From the NCBI RefSeq assembly GCF_006376675.1, contig NZ_VEWK01000014.1, forward strand, positions 1 to 64,000: a stretch of 64,000 bases of DNA, read 5' to 3'. The position numbers and the translations under genes were made by a program. Below are positions 9,632 to 17,784 of the stretch, piece after piece (the stretch's first letter is position 1; the number at the start of each line of letters is the position of its first letter). The notes below the pieces were generated by a model. It ran no database searches. It was not told where the DNA came from and saw only the letters and a list, made by a program, of their open reading frames with translations. This DNA comes from Brucella pecoris (GTDB lineage Bacteria > Pseudomonadota > Alphaproteobacteria > Rhizobiales > Rhizobiaceae).

Positions 9632-9662
9632 AAAAGCCACGCCTTCCTGATGAAGGCGTGGC
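9632..9662 (-). terminator. Intercistronic hairpin after the binding-protein gene
   Basis: A perfect 10-bp stem (GCCACGCCTT / AAGGCGTGGC, 9636-9645 with 9653-9662) with a 7-base loop, followed on the minus strand by TTTTA. It sits 13 bp after the stop of the binding-protein gene and before dppB-like. The T tract is short, so it probably acts as a partial terminator or a 3'-end stabiliser that raises binding protein over permeases. Confidence 0.7.
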
Positions 9663-9675
9663 GGATTTCATGACA

Positions 9676-11208
9676 TCACTGCCCAATCTGCAGCTTGGTT
9701 ACGCCGAATAGCGAACCGGTGGCGCGAGGCTCAAAACCTGTAACGTTCTTCTGGTGGGCAACATAGTTGTTGGCCGTATAGAGCCAAACCCATGGAGAAA
9801 CTTCCGTTATGTGCTTTTCGAAATCGGCGAAGATCACCTTGCGTTTTTCAGGATCGGTCTCAACTCTTCCCCTTTGCATCAGATCATCGAGCGTATCGTC
9901 GATATACTGCGCGACCTTTTGAAGATTCCCCGCCTTGGTCCAGTACCGACCATACATCGTATAGGGATCAGCCGAACCGCCGTTCAAAGCCACGGCCATG
10001 TCGAAATCACCCTTCAGCCATGTATCGACATAGACGTTGAGTTCCATCATCCGGATATCGAGCTTGATGCCGATTTCGGCAAGTTGCGACTGGAGGACCT
10101 GAGCTTCAGCCGCAGCGGTTGCTGGCTCTCCATTCGCAGCTATGATGGTTGCCGAAAAGCCATCCGCATAACCGGCATCCGCCATCAGCTTCTTTGCTTT
10201 TTCGACATCGCGTTTATAGCAGAAAAGCGTGTTCGGATCGCTTGCATAGGCGGGCATGGTCAAGGGACCTGTCACCTTGCCTTCACCAAGCAATGCGGTA
10301 TCGAGCACATCCTGGCGATCAACAGCGCAGGAAATGGCCTGACGCACGGCCAGCTCTGTCATTGGTTTGCGCGAGGGATTTAGCTGCAATACGTGATAGG
10401 CTAGTGCCGGTGTGCGTACCAGTTCCAGCGCGCTCTCACGTGGCACCATCGTTGCGACCAGCGGGTCGTTGAGGAGAGCGAAATCGATCTGCTTGGCGCG
10501 AAGTGCCGCAAGAATTGCTGTTTCATCCGGCAGAACACTGATGTCTATACCATCAACTGCTACTTTACCGCCCGCCCAGTCGGGATTGGCTTTCAGCACT
10601 TCCTTGGAATTTGGCTCCCAGCGCTCAAGGATGAATGGCCCTGACCCAACGGCCTTCGTGCCGATGCTGCCAGCCTTGATCTCGCTTTCGGGAACTACCG
10701 CCGCATTGATGCTGGCAATAGCTGCCAACAACGGAACATCTGACTGAGAAAGCTTGAAGATAACCGTTTCGGCGTCCGGCGTTTCAATAGCAGCAATGGA
10801 ACCGAAATTGGCACGCGCTACAGCGCCTGTCTTTTCATCCAGAATGCGCTCGAATGATGCTTTCACATCGGCAGGCGTTACCGGCTGCCCGTTCTGAAAT
10901 TTTGCATTCTTGTCGAGTTTGAATGTGAGAATCTTGCCGCCATCGGAAAACTGCCAACTCTGTGCAATGGCAGGTGCGATTTGAAGGTCCGAACCAAGAC
11001 GGACAAGCGGCTCATAGATAAGTTCCAACAGGCGAATCGATGAAAATGCTGGTTGTTTATGTGGATCGAGGCCGGTGGCATCCTGTGACCAAGCCATCCG
11101 GAGGGTCGCGGCAAATGCCGCCGAAACACCCAATCCACCAAAACTCCCAATGCTCATCGCTATTGCGGCGGCACCCGCAACAAGGCTCTTTTTGAAACTC
11201 GCTCCCAT
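9676..11208 (-). CDS. Periplasmic solute-binding protein, family 5 (candidate muropeptide or murein-sugar binder)
   Basis: A 510-residue SBP_bac_5 (DppA/OppA-type) lipid-free binding protein. It has a signal peptide of about 35 residues ending near AAFA, followed by LRMAWSQDATGLDPHKQPA, a typical mature start, and the ITFKLDKNAKFQNGQPVTPADV stretch (read as LDKNAKFQNG and PVTPADV) of the family. ATG 11208 is chosen because GAGGGAAG precedes it; a TTG five codons upstream would place that sequence inside the gene. It lies 56 bp after murQ and heads the transporter genes. Ligand is inferred from murQ and anmK in the same operon; general peptide uptake is the alternative. Confidence 0.9.
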   Translation of the reverse strand: MGASFKKSLVAGAAAIAMSIGSFGGLGVSAAFAATLRMAWSQDATGLDPHKQPAFSSIRLLELIYEPLVRLGSDLQIAPAIAQSWQFSDGGKILTFKLDKNAKFQNGQPVTPADVKASFERILDEKTGAVARANFGSIAAIETPDAETVIFKLSQSDVPLLAAIASINAAVVPESEIKAGSIGTKAVGSGPFILERWEPNSKEVLKANPDWAGGKVAVDGIDISVLPDETAILAALRAKQIDFALLNDPLVATMVPRESALELVRTPALAYHVLQLNPSRKPMTELAVRQAISCAVDRQDVLDTALLGEGKVTGPLTMPAYASDPNTLFCYKRDVEKAKKLMADAGYADGFSATIIAANGEPATAAAEAQVLQSQLAEIGIKLDIRMMELNVYVDTWLKGDFDMAVALNGGSADPYTMYGRYWTKAGNLQKVAQYIDDTLDDLMQRGRVETDPEKRKVIFADFEKHITEVSPWVWLYTANNYVAHQKNVTGFEPRATGSLFGVTKLQIGQ

Positions 11209-11264
11209 TTTCTTCCCTCGCAAATTACTGCAATGCTAATGTCCGACTGCTTCCCCGCTTCGGC

Positions 11265-12188
11265 TTACACTTTATTGGCATTTATTGCCTGTCTAAGAAA
11301 TCCCCCAGCATTCTTTAATGCCGTTCTTGCTTCATCCACTGGCATTCCCGTGATGACCACGAGAATTGCGAGCTTAACGTCATTGTCCGTCACGGCGAGA
11401 ACGCGTTTCGCCTCTCTCGCCCCGCAACCAGTTGCCTGCATAACAATTCGTGACGCGCGCGCGACAAGCTTCTTATTGGTGGCGCTGAGGTCCACCATGA
11501 GATTCTCGTATGTCTTGCCGATTCGGATCATGCTCGCCGTCGTCAGCATATTGAGAACCAGTTTCTGCGCCGTACCGGATTTAAGACGCGTAGAACCTGT
11601 CAATATTTCAGGCCCGACAACGGGCGATATGGCAATTTCGGCCATAGTCGCAATGGTCGAATTGGGATTGCAGGACAAAGCCACCGTTGTGACACCGATT
11701 GATGCTGCGTAGGCCAAGCCGCCGATCACATAGGGCGTGCGTCCGCTGACTGCGATTCCTACAACGACATCGTGCGGAGCCAAACCGATATCGCGCAGAT
11801 CAGATTCGCCTAACGACGGGTCGTCTTCTGCCCCTTCGATTGCATGTTGTAGCGCATCCACACCGCCAGCGATCAACCCGATCACCATACCTTCCGGTAC
11901 GCTGAAAGTTGGCGGGCATTCCGATGCATCGAGGACACCAAGGCGTCCGCTTGTTCCAGCACCCATATAGATCAGCCGACCGCCCGACCGAAATGCTTCG
12001 ACAATCTTATCGACCGCCTGTGCGACATGAGGCAACACATTCTCAACGGCAGCCGGAACTCGATGGTCCTCATTGTTGATACGACGTACAATAGCGAGGC
12101 TCGACAAAAGATCGATATCCATCGTGGACGGATTTCGCTCTTCTGAAACCAGCCCTTCCAGCTCAGATAACAACGCCTGTTCAGTCAT
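11265..12188 (-). CDS. murQ: N-acetylmuramic acid 6-phosphate etherase
   Basis: A 307-residue SIS-domain lyase that cleaves the D-lactyl ether of MurNAc-6-phosphate to give GlcNAc-6-phosphate and lactate. Diagnostic motifs are GAGTSGRLG at 76-84, DASECPPTF at 87-95 with the catalytic Glu90, and [18 protein letters not shown] near 106-123, which carries the second acidic residue. Length is typical (about 300). It is first in the operon murQ - binding protein - permeases - ATPase - hydrolase - anmK, so the enzyme using the AnmK product and AnmK itself bracket the importer. A GGAAT-N5-ATTCC palindrome about 100 bp upstream is a candidate site for the RpiR regulator encoded nearby. Confidence 0.96.
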   Translation of the reverse strand: MTEQALLSELEGLVSEERNPSTMDIDLLSSLAIVRRINNEDHRVPAAVENVLPHVAQAVDKIVEAFRSGGRLIYMGAGTSGRLGVLDASECPPTFSVPEGMVIGLIAGGVDALQHAIEGAEDDPSLGESDLRDIGLAPHDVVVGIAVSGRTPYVIGGLAYAASIGVTTVALSCNPNSTIATMAEIAISPVVGPEILTGSTRLKSGTAQKLVLNMLTTASMIRIGKTYENLMVDLSATNKKLVARASRIVMQATGCGAREAKRVLAVTDNDVKLAILVVITGMPVDEARTALKNAGGFLRQAINANKV

Positions 12189-12280
12189 GCCTCTGCCTGC
12201 TTATAGAACAGCGTTCAGGATCCGCTGCCATATGGTTAATGAATGGTAAGATTATAAATTCCCTTAGTCAATCACATTAC

Positions 12281-12295
12281 GGAATAAATTATTCC
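12281..12295. promoter_or_regulatory. Candidate RpiR operator upstream of murQ
   Basis: GGAATAAATTATTCC, a 15-bp palindrome symmetric except at its centre base, lies in the 134-bp gap between the kinase gene and murQ. The same GGAAT-N5-ATTCC plan recurs at 14530-14544 between murA and the RpiR gene. Sharing by the two operons of one pathway supports an operator role. Confidence 0.6.
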
Positions 12296-12322
12296 TATTC
12301 GATGAGTACCATACGTTTGCGC

Positions 12323-13216
12323 TCAACTGGAGAGCACCATATTTCGAGCAAGAATGATCGCACCTGAAACAGCATCGCCATCGGCAGGTTTGAGTCGCCG
12401 GCGGACATCCGGCGCCAGCCACGGTTCGAGTGGAGTAGCAAGCCCGCCGATCAGCGTAACGCGAGGTGCCCCTTTTTCGAAAAGTACACGCACGATAGTA
12501 TCTATATGGCCCGCAGCAGTTTGAACGATCTGGCGCGCGGCTGCATCGCCCTGATCCGCATGGCGCATGACCATAGGTGCCAGAGATGCATATTCCGTGG
12601 CAGTGGCCCGGTCCATCCAAGCGACCGCCTCCATCGGGCTTTGATTAAAACGCACCATGACTTCGTTGAGAAGTGGCGTGCGTTCAATACGTCCGTCATA
12701 GGCCTGAAGCGCCCGCTGAATCGCTGACAACCCCAGAAAAGCACCACTGCCTTCGTCTGAGATGGGAAAGCCGTAGCCTCCAACGCGGATATCGACGCCA
12801 TTCACGAAGCCCAGGCCGATCGAACCGGTTCCCGCAATAACGATAGCCCCGTCATTACCCGAATGTGCACCGAGACAAGCGCCTTTGCCGTCACTCATGA
12901 AATGAATACTCGAAAATGGGTGCGATATGGCCTGAAGCGCTTCGAGCGCACCCTGTCTGCCTATGCCTGCAAGTCCCACACCTACATGCGTTCTTGACAG
13001 CTCCTCCACCTCCAGACCCGCCTCGCTAATCGCTGCATCGAATGCTCGCGCGATAGATTCCCAGGCTTTCTCTATTCCAAGGCGTGTTGTCGCCGGGCCG
13101 GATAACCCCTGCCCCAGAACATTGCCAGCTTCATCTTCCAGCCGGGCCCTGCAACCCGTACCGCCGCCATCCACACCAAGATAGAACCGATTTTTTCCTA
13201 TCCCGTCCGACATCAT
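12323..13216 (-). CDS. BadF/BadG-family amino-sugar kinase (N-acetylglucosamine kinase-like)
   Basis: A 297-residue kinase of the ASKHA fold with the phosphate-1 loop DGGGTG at 16-21, the GLAGIGRQGA region, a GTGSIG phosphate loop near residue 136 and an adenosine motif IGGLATPL in the C-terminal part. Relatives phosphorylate GlcNAc or glucosamine, or activate CoA dehydratases. Next to murA and the murQ operon, GlcNAc kinase is the most economical reading, since it would feed GlcNAc from murein into the GlcNAc-6-phosphate pool formed by MurQ. Its ATG overlaps the murA stop (ATGATG with TGA inside), so translation is coupled. A slightly later ATG at 13213 is equally possible. Confidence 0.85.
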   Translation of the reverse strand: MMSDGIGKNRFYLGVDGGGTGCRARLEDEAGNVLGQGLSGPATTRLGIEKAWESIARAFDAAISEAGLEVEELSRTHVGVGLAGIGRQGALEALQAISHPFSSIHFMSDGKGACLGAHSGNDGAIVIAGTGSIGLGFVNGVDIRVGGYGFPISDEGSGAFLGLSAIQRALQAYDGRIERTPLLNEVMVRFNQSPMEAVAWMDRATATEYASLAPMVMRHADQGDAAARQIVQTAAGHIDTIVRVLFEKGAPRVTLIGGLATPLEPWLAPDVRRRLKPADGDAVSGAIILARNMVLSS

Positions 13217-14469
13217 TCTGACAGCCGTTCTATATCTGCGCCGCAAAGCTTCAGTTTGCGATCAAGCTGCTCATATCCGCGATCCAGATGATAGATGCGA
13301 TTAACGACAGTTTCTCCCTCGGCAACGAGTGCCGCCAGGACGAGCGAAACCGATGCCCGCAAGTCCGTCGCCATGACCTGTGCGCCATGTAGCGGGCGCC
13401 CGCCGCGCACCAACGCGGTCGTTCCCTGCAGTTTGATGTCAGCGCCAAGCCGCATCAATTCCGGCACATGCATGAACCGGCTTTCGAACACCGTTTCGCG
13501 GATGAGTGACGCTCCTTCCGAACAAGCTGCCAGTGCCATAAATTGGGCCTGCAGATCGGTGGGAAAACCGGGATAGGGTTCGGTCGTCAAATCAGCACCA
13601 CGCAAGGAGCCGTTGCGCGAAATAACCAGCCCGCGATCGCTTGGCCATACACTGACGCCCATGGTTTCAAGCACTTGCACAACAGAAGCGAGATGTTCAA
13701 GACGGGCGTGAGTCAGTTCGAGGGTGCCGCCGGTAATAGCCGCTGCAACAGCGTAAGTGCCTGCCTCGATGCGATCCGGTATGCCGTGGTGACATGCAGG
13801 CCGCCACGATGTATCGCCTTGAACTAAAATGCGATGTGTACCCGCTCCTTCAATCTGGGCTCCCATGGCGCTCAGACATGCAGCAAGATCAGCAATTTCA
13901 GGCTCACGAGCCGCATTCAGTATTTCGGTTTCGCCACGAGCGGACGTTGCCGCCATCATCGCCGTTGCCGTCGCACCGACGGAAGGCGCAGGCAAAACAA
14001 TGCGGCCTCCGATAAGGCCATTATCGGTCGAGGCGACAATCCAGCCGCGATCAATGGAAACATTTGCGCCAAGCGTGGCGAGCGCTTTCAGATGCATATC
14101 GACAGGACGCGCACCGATGGCACACCCGCCCGGCAAGGAAACACGAACCTTGCCAAGTCTCGCCAACAAAGGTGCCAGCACCAGAACCGTCGCCCGCATC
14201 CGCCTTACTGTGTCATAAGGCGTTTCTTCCACAACAAGATCAGTCGCAGTTATTGTCGTTGAATGCGGCGCGCGGGAAATCTGCGCCCCATGCGATTGCA
14301 CGACATTAAGCATGTTTTCGACATCACTGACCGCAGGAAGATTTGTGAGTTCAACAGAATATGGGCTTAGCAGGGAAGCCGCGATTTGAGGCAGTGCAGC
14401 ATTCTTCGCACCGGAGATATTGACCGCACCCTGCAAGGGTTTTCCGCCGACAATTCGCAATCGTTCCAT
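13213..14469 (-). CDS. murA: UDP-N-acetylglucosamine 1-carboxyvinyltransferase
   Basis: A 418-residue EPSP-synthase-fold enzyme that transfers enolpyruvate from PEP to UDP-GlcNAc, the first committed step of murein synthesis. Lys22 in NISGAKNAALP and catalytic Cys116 in LPGGCAIGARPVD are both present, so it should be active and fosfomycin-sensitive. Length matches the family (about 419). The start is ATG 14469 with GGTGG upstream; a GTG seven codons earlier is less likely. Its place in a recycling locus under an RpiR regulator, beside a sugar kinase, suggests a second, inducible copy besides a housekeeping murA elsewhere; that second copy cannot be seen here. Confidence 0.93.
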   Translation of the reverse strand: MERLRIVGGKPLQGAVNISGAKNAALPQIAASLLSPYSVELTNLPAVSDVENMLNVVQSHGAQISRAPHSTTITATDLVVEETPYDTVRRMRATVLVLAPLLARLGKVRVSLPGGCAIGARPVDMHLKALATLGANVSIDRGWIVASTDNGLIGGRIVLPAPSVGATATAMMAATSARGETEILNAAREPEIADLAACLSAMGAQIEGAGTHRILVQGDTSWRPACHHGIPDRIEAGTYAVAAAITGGTLELTHARLEHLASVVQVLETMGVSVWPSDRGLVISRNGSLRGADLTTEPYPGFPTDLQAQFMALAACSEGASLIRETVFESRFMHVPELMRLGADIKLQGTTALVRGGRPLHGAQVMATDLRASVSLVLAALVAEGETVVNRIYHLDRGYEQLDRKLKLCGADIERLSE

Positions 14470-14529
14470 GTCTTGCCACCATATCCTCACTTACAGAGAG
14501 TTAGCTCATTCCACACTTTTTAAAAGGTA

Positions 14530-14544
14530 GGAATTTTATATTCC
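14530..14544. promoter_or_regulatory. Candidate RpiR operator between murA and its divergent regulator
   Basis: GGAATTTTATATTCC repeats the GGAAT-N5-ATTCC architecture seen upstream of murQ. It lies about 68 bp before the murA ATG and about 86 bp before the regulator ATG, a position from which one dimer could control both directions, including autoregulation. Confidence 0.6.
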
Positions 14545-14555
14545 AAATCAATTTG

Positions 14556-14580
14556 GGTTGTCTTATGGACTAAGGCAACC
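14556..14580. promoter_or_regulatory. Second palindrome in the murA/rpiR promoter region
   Basis: GGTTGTCTTA and TAAGGCAACC, separated by 5 bases, pair at 9 of 10 positions. It lies 12 bp from the GGAAT palindrome and 43 bp before the RpiR start. It could be an additional operator or a 5'-leader hairpin of the regulator mRNA. Confidence 0.4.
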
Positions 14581-14622
14581 GAATATCGAACCCTCCGACG
14601 CCGGAATGGGGAATAATCGCAC

Positions 14623-15471
14623 ATGTCGATCCTGCAAAAAATCAACGCCAAACTAAATGAACTGACTGTTGCAGACCGAAAGATCGGCCAGTTCATCATC
14701 GACCATCCGGAACAGGTGTTGCGGCTTTCCTCTTCTGCATTGGCGGAAGCGACGGGGCGCAGCCAGTCGAGCGTCGTCAAATTTAGTCAGAAATTCGGTT
14801 TTGACGGCTATCAGGAACTTAAGCTTGCCGTCAGCGAGGCCCGGGCCAAAGAGTGGCAGGTTCCGGCCGGGATGGTCCACGGTACGATCGAGACCGGCGA
14901 CAGCTATATTACGGTGCTGCAGAAGCTGATCGGCAGCAAGCTCCAATCCATGCAGAAAACGATTTCCGCCAATGATGAACAAGGCATCGACGGTGCGTTG
15001 CAAGCCCTCATCAGCGCCCGGCGTATCCACCTGGCCGGTGTCGGTGCATCGTCACTCGTCGCACGCGATTTTTCCTACAAGCTGATGAAACTAGGCCGCA
15101 ACGTGATGCACGATAGTGATAGTCATATCCAGATGGCCAATGTCTCGACCTTGCATGAGGGCGATGTTCTGTTTGCCCTTTCCTACTCTGGAACGAGCAT
15201 CGAAACATTGCGCATCGCCGAACAGGCGAAGAAGTGGGGAGCGACCGTAATCGCTGTTACGGGCCTCAACGAGAACCCGCTCAATAAAATCGCCGATATT
15301 CGCCTGTACACGGTCGCCGACGAAGAGCGTGTTCGCTCATCATCAATAACGGCGCGCGACGCGCAACTGGTTCTGACGGATTTACTTTTTATTCTGCTGT
15401 TCCAACGCCAACAGGATGCCAATGATTATGTACATAAAAGCGAAGCTGCGGTGTCTTCGCTGAAAATATGA
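14623..15471 (+). CDS. RpiR-family transcriptional regulator (MurR-like)
   Basis: A 282-residue regulator with an N-terminal RpiR helix-turn-helix (about 1-75; LAEATGRSQSSVVKFSQKFG holds the recognition helix) and a C-terminal SIS sugar-phosphate-binding domain (about 125-265; GVGASSLVARDFSYKL and SYSGTSIETL). In E. coli the RpiR-type MurR represses murQP and is released by MurNAc-6-phosphate. Here it is divergent from murA and close to murQ, so the same effector is a reasonable guess. The intergenic palindromes GGAAT-N5-ATTCC are its likely targets. The family is certain; effector and targets are inferred. Confidence 0.9.
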   Translation: MSILQKINAKLNELTVADRKIGQFIIDHPEQVLRLSSSALAEATGRSQSSVVKFSQKFGFDGYQELKLAVSEARAKEWQVPAGMVHGTIETGDSYITVLQKLIGSKLQSMQKTISANDEQGIDGALQALISARRIHLAGVGASSLVARDFSYKLMKLGRNVMHDSDSHIQMANVSTLHEGDVLFALSYSGTSIETLRIAEQAKKWGATVIAVTGLNENPLNKIADIRLYTVADEERVRSSSITARDAQLVLTDLLFILLFQRQQDANDYVHKSEAAVSSLKI

Positions 15472-15480
15472 GCCGCGAGT

Positions 15481-15678
15481 TCAATCAATAATAGCGGCAG
15501 CGGCAAGGCTTGCAAAAGCGGCAACGAATGCCACTGCGACCGCACCGACCTTCGTGAACAGATTAAACGCATCGCCCGGCGTTTCGCGGTTTGACATGTT
15601 GAGATAAACGAGCGTCGCCGCTACGATGATACCAATCGAAAAAGCGAAAGCGGAAACCCACTGCCATAACTCAGGCAT
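15481..15678 (-). CDS. Small two-helix membrane protein, unknown
   Basis: A 65-residue protein with two predicted transmembrane segments (about 7-27 and 42-63) joined by a short polar loop containing NRETPGDAF. No recognised domain. It is convergent with the RpiR gene, whose stop lies 9 bp away. The hydrophobic pattern is clean and starts with ATG, which makes it more credible than a random short frame, but no ribosome-binding site stands out. Function unknown. Confidence 0.5.
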   Translation of the reverse strand: MPELWQWVSAFAFSIGIIVAATLVYLNMSNRETPGDAFNLFTKVGAVAVAFVAAFASLAAAAIID

Positions 15679-16049
15679 GAAACCTCACAAACGATAAACC
15701 AACTTTTGAGACTGCGGACCTTTATCGAAACTTTATTACCGCAGTGTGATCTCACTTAATGTTTCCTGTTCAGGTACGCAATGTAACATGGAGCTTTCAA
15801 GCCACACAATCATCAATTTGTGATTGCTACACCCCCTCGAATTCGCCTAATAGTTACTTTTCACAATCGGAGGTTGCAGACCGCTTCGATTATTCTGAGG
15901 CTGCTGTCGACGCCGACGACTGCACAAGCTTTTGAATATAGGCCGGAAAGTTGACTTTCCGACGGCGAAAGTCGTGATATATCTGCAGAGAAACGAACCG
16001 TGTTCAAGCACAGGCTTTGCACTGAAACAAGATCACAAAGGTATGCATA
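15679..16049. other. Intergenic region upstream of the M24 peptidase
   Basis: 371 bp without a supported gene, carrying divergent promoters for the small membrane protein and the M24 peptidase. The only distinct structure is the palindrome CGGAAAGT-TG-ACTTTCCG at 15944-15961. Confidence 0.5.
15944..15961. promoter_or_regulatory. 18-bp palindrome upstream of the M24 peptidase
   Basis: Perfect 8-bp arms around a 2-bp centre (CGGAAAGT-TG-ACTTTCCG), ending 88 bp before the peptidase ATG. It has no T tract, and a 2-base loop cannot fold as RNA without unpairing, so a protein-binding site is likelier than a terminator. No regulator is assigned. Confidence 0.4.
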
Positions 16050-17192
16050 ATGACTTCACCGTCATCTTCTCCGCGAATCGAACAAGAAGAACGCCTCGAG
16101 CGATCGGCACTGTTGCAAAGCAAGCTGAGCGAGCGCGGAATTGGCGGCCTTCTGCTCGGACCGACCGCGAGCTTGCGTTATTACACCGGGCTTGTCTGGC
16201 ATATCAGTGAACGTTTTCTGGGTGCCCTCGTCACACCGTCGGAAGTTATTTATATCGTACCCGGCTTTGAACAGAGCCGCGTCGAAAGCCTACCGCACCT
16301 GCCGGGAGAAATCCGCGTATGGCAGGAGGAAGAAAGCAGCGCTGCGCTGATAGCGTCACTCATTCCGGAAGGTACCACACTTGCCGTAGATGATGCCGTC
16401 CCGCTGTTCGTCTACAACGCTCTCAAGCATGAAATCTCTCCTGAGCGTCTGCTCGACGGCGGAGAATTGATCCGAGAACAGCGCCTCCGCAAATCAACCA
16501 ATGAAATCGCAATCATTCAGTACGCGATGGATCTGACGCTTGAAGTTCATCGCCGGGCGCATGCGTTGATCAAGCCTGGCATCACGGCAAGCGAAGTGGT
16601 GCGCTTCATTGATGAGCAGCACCGCGCACTTGGCGCTACCGGCGGGTCGACATTCTGCATCGTCTCTTTCGGTGCGGCGACCTCACTGCCGCATGGCGCA
16701 GATGGAGAGCAATTCTATCAGCCGGGCGACGCTATCCTTGTGGATACCGGGTGCCGCATCGATGGCTATCATTCGGATCTCACACGCACCTACATGCTGG
16801 ACGAGCCTGGTGCAGAGTTTTCGCGCATATGGACAATCGAACGCGAAGCGCAACAAGCAGTTTTCGACACTGCGAAACTCGGCGCGGCTTGCTCAACACT
16901 CGATGAGGCCGCTCGCATTACACTTGTGAAACATGGATTGGGACCAGATTACGCGTTACCGGGCCTTCCGCATCGCGCCGGTCACGGCCTGGGTCTGGAG
17001 ATTCACGAGGCCCCTTACATCGTCCGCGGTAATTCGCTCCCGCTCGCTGAAGGCATGTGCTTTTCCAACGAGCCTATGATTGTGGTTCCTGACAAGTTTG
17101 GCATTCGTCTGGAAGATCATATCCATATGACGGCAACCGGACCGAAATGGTTCACCCAACCGGCAAAGGGTCCAACCGAACCTTTCGCGTAA
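16050..17192 (+). CDS. M24-family Xaa-Pro aminopeptidase
   Basis: A 380-residue cytosolic metallopeptidase that should remove N-terminal residues preceding proline. An N-terminal creatinase-like domain (about 15-145) precedes the pita-bread catalytic domain. Metal ligands are visible in VDTGCRIDGYHSDLTRTY (two Asp), HRAGHGLGLEIHE (His), the NEPMI segment (Glu) and GIRLEDHI (Glu). Monocistronic. It could contribute to use of the proline-containing peptides handled by the peptidase island at 46-58 kb, but the two are 30 kb apart. Confidence 0.9.
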   Translation: MTSPSSSPRIEQEERLERSALLQSKLSERGIGGLLLGPTASLRYYTGLVWHISERFLGALVTPSEVIYIVPGFEQSRVESLPHLPGEIRVWQEEESSAALIASLIPEGTTLAVDDAVPLFVYNALKHEISPERLLDGGELIREQRLRKSTNEIAIIQYAMDLTLEVHRRAHALIKPGITASEVVRFIDEQHRALGATGGSTFCIVSFGAATSLPHGADGEQFYQPGDAILVDTGCRIDGYHSDLTRTYMLDEPGAEFSRIWTIEREAQQAVFDTAKLGAACSTLDEAARITLVKHGLGPDYALPGLPHRAGHGLGLEIHEAPYIVRGNSLPLAEGMCFSNEPMIVVPDKFGIRLEDHIHMTATGPKWFTQPAKGPTEPFA

Positions 17193-17205
17193 AGCCGCAT
17201 TATTG

Positions 17206-17784
17206 CTATCGATTGCTGGATATTCCTGCCCAGCTTTCCGATTGCTTTTCGCCAACACCAATCAGATCAATGGCTCGGGCCGCGATCTGATTGGCCACTT
17301 CGTCGACCGACTGCGGTTTGAAATAGAAGGCCGGGACAGGTGGCATTACAATTGCACCCATTTCCGTCACCGTGCACATATTGCGCAAATGAACCAGATG
17401 CAGTGGTGTTTCCCTTGCGATCAGGATCAGCCTGCGCCGTTCCTTCAAATGAACATCGGCAGCACGGGTCAGGAGACTGTCGCTATGGCCTGTTGCGATC
17501 GCCGCGAGCGTGCGCATGGAGCATGGCGCAACGATCATACCCGCAGTTGCGACTGATCCGCTCGCGATCAGAGCACCTATATCGCTGACGGAATAACTTC
17601 TGTGCGCCAGCCGATGCAGAAGCGCATAACCGTCAGGACCCAACTCATGCCGCAACGTCTGTTGCGCGGCATCCGATACGACAATATGGGTTTCGACGTC
17701 GTTCAAAGAGGAAAGCTGCTCCAGCAGTTTGAGCGGAATAAGGGCGCCTGACGCGCCGGAAATACCGACAACGACCCGTTTCAT
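17206..17784 (-). CDS. ubiX: UbiX-family flavin prenyltransferase
   Basis: A 192-residue flavoprotein that attaches a dimethylallyl group to FMN to make prenyl-FMN, the cofactor of UbiD decarboxylases. The N-terminal VVVGISGASGA loop binds FMN phosphate; PCSMRTLAAIATGHSDSLLTRAADV and RRLILIARETPLHLVHLRNM (each read in parts) are the family's phosphate and prenyl-binding regions. ATG 17784 overlaps the UbiD stop (ATGA). The longer frame would extend 12 codons into ubiD with unrelated residues. It is the second gene of a ubiD-ubiX pair, the usual cofactor-maker plus user arrangement. Confidence 0.9.
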   Translation of the reverse strand: MKRVVVGISGASGALIPLKLLEQLSSLNDVETHIVVSDAAQQTLRHELGPDGYALLHRLAHRSYSVSDIGALIASGSVATAGMIVAPCSMRTLAAIATGHSDSLLTRAADVHLKERRRLILIARETPLHLVHLRNMCTVTEMGAIVMPPVPAFYFKPQSVDEVANQIAARAIDLIGVGEKQSESWAGISSNR

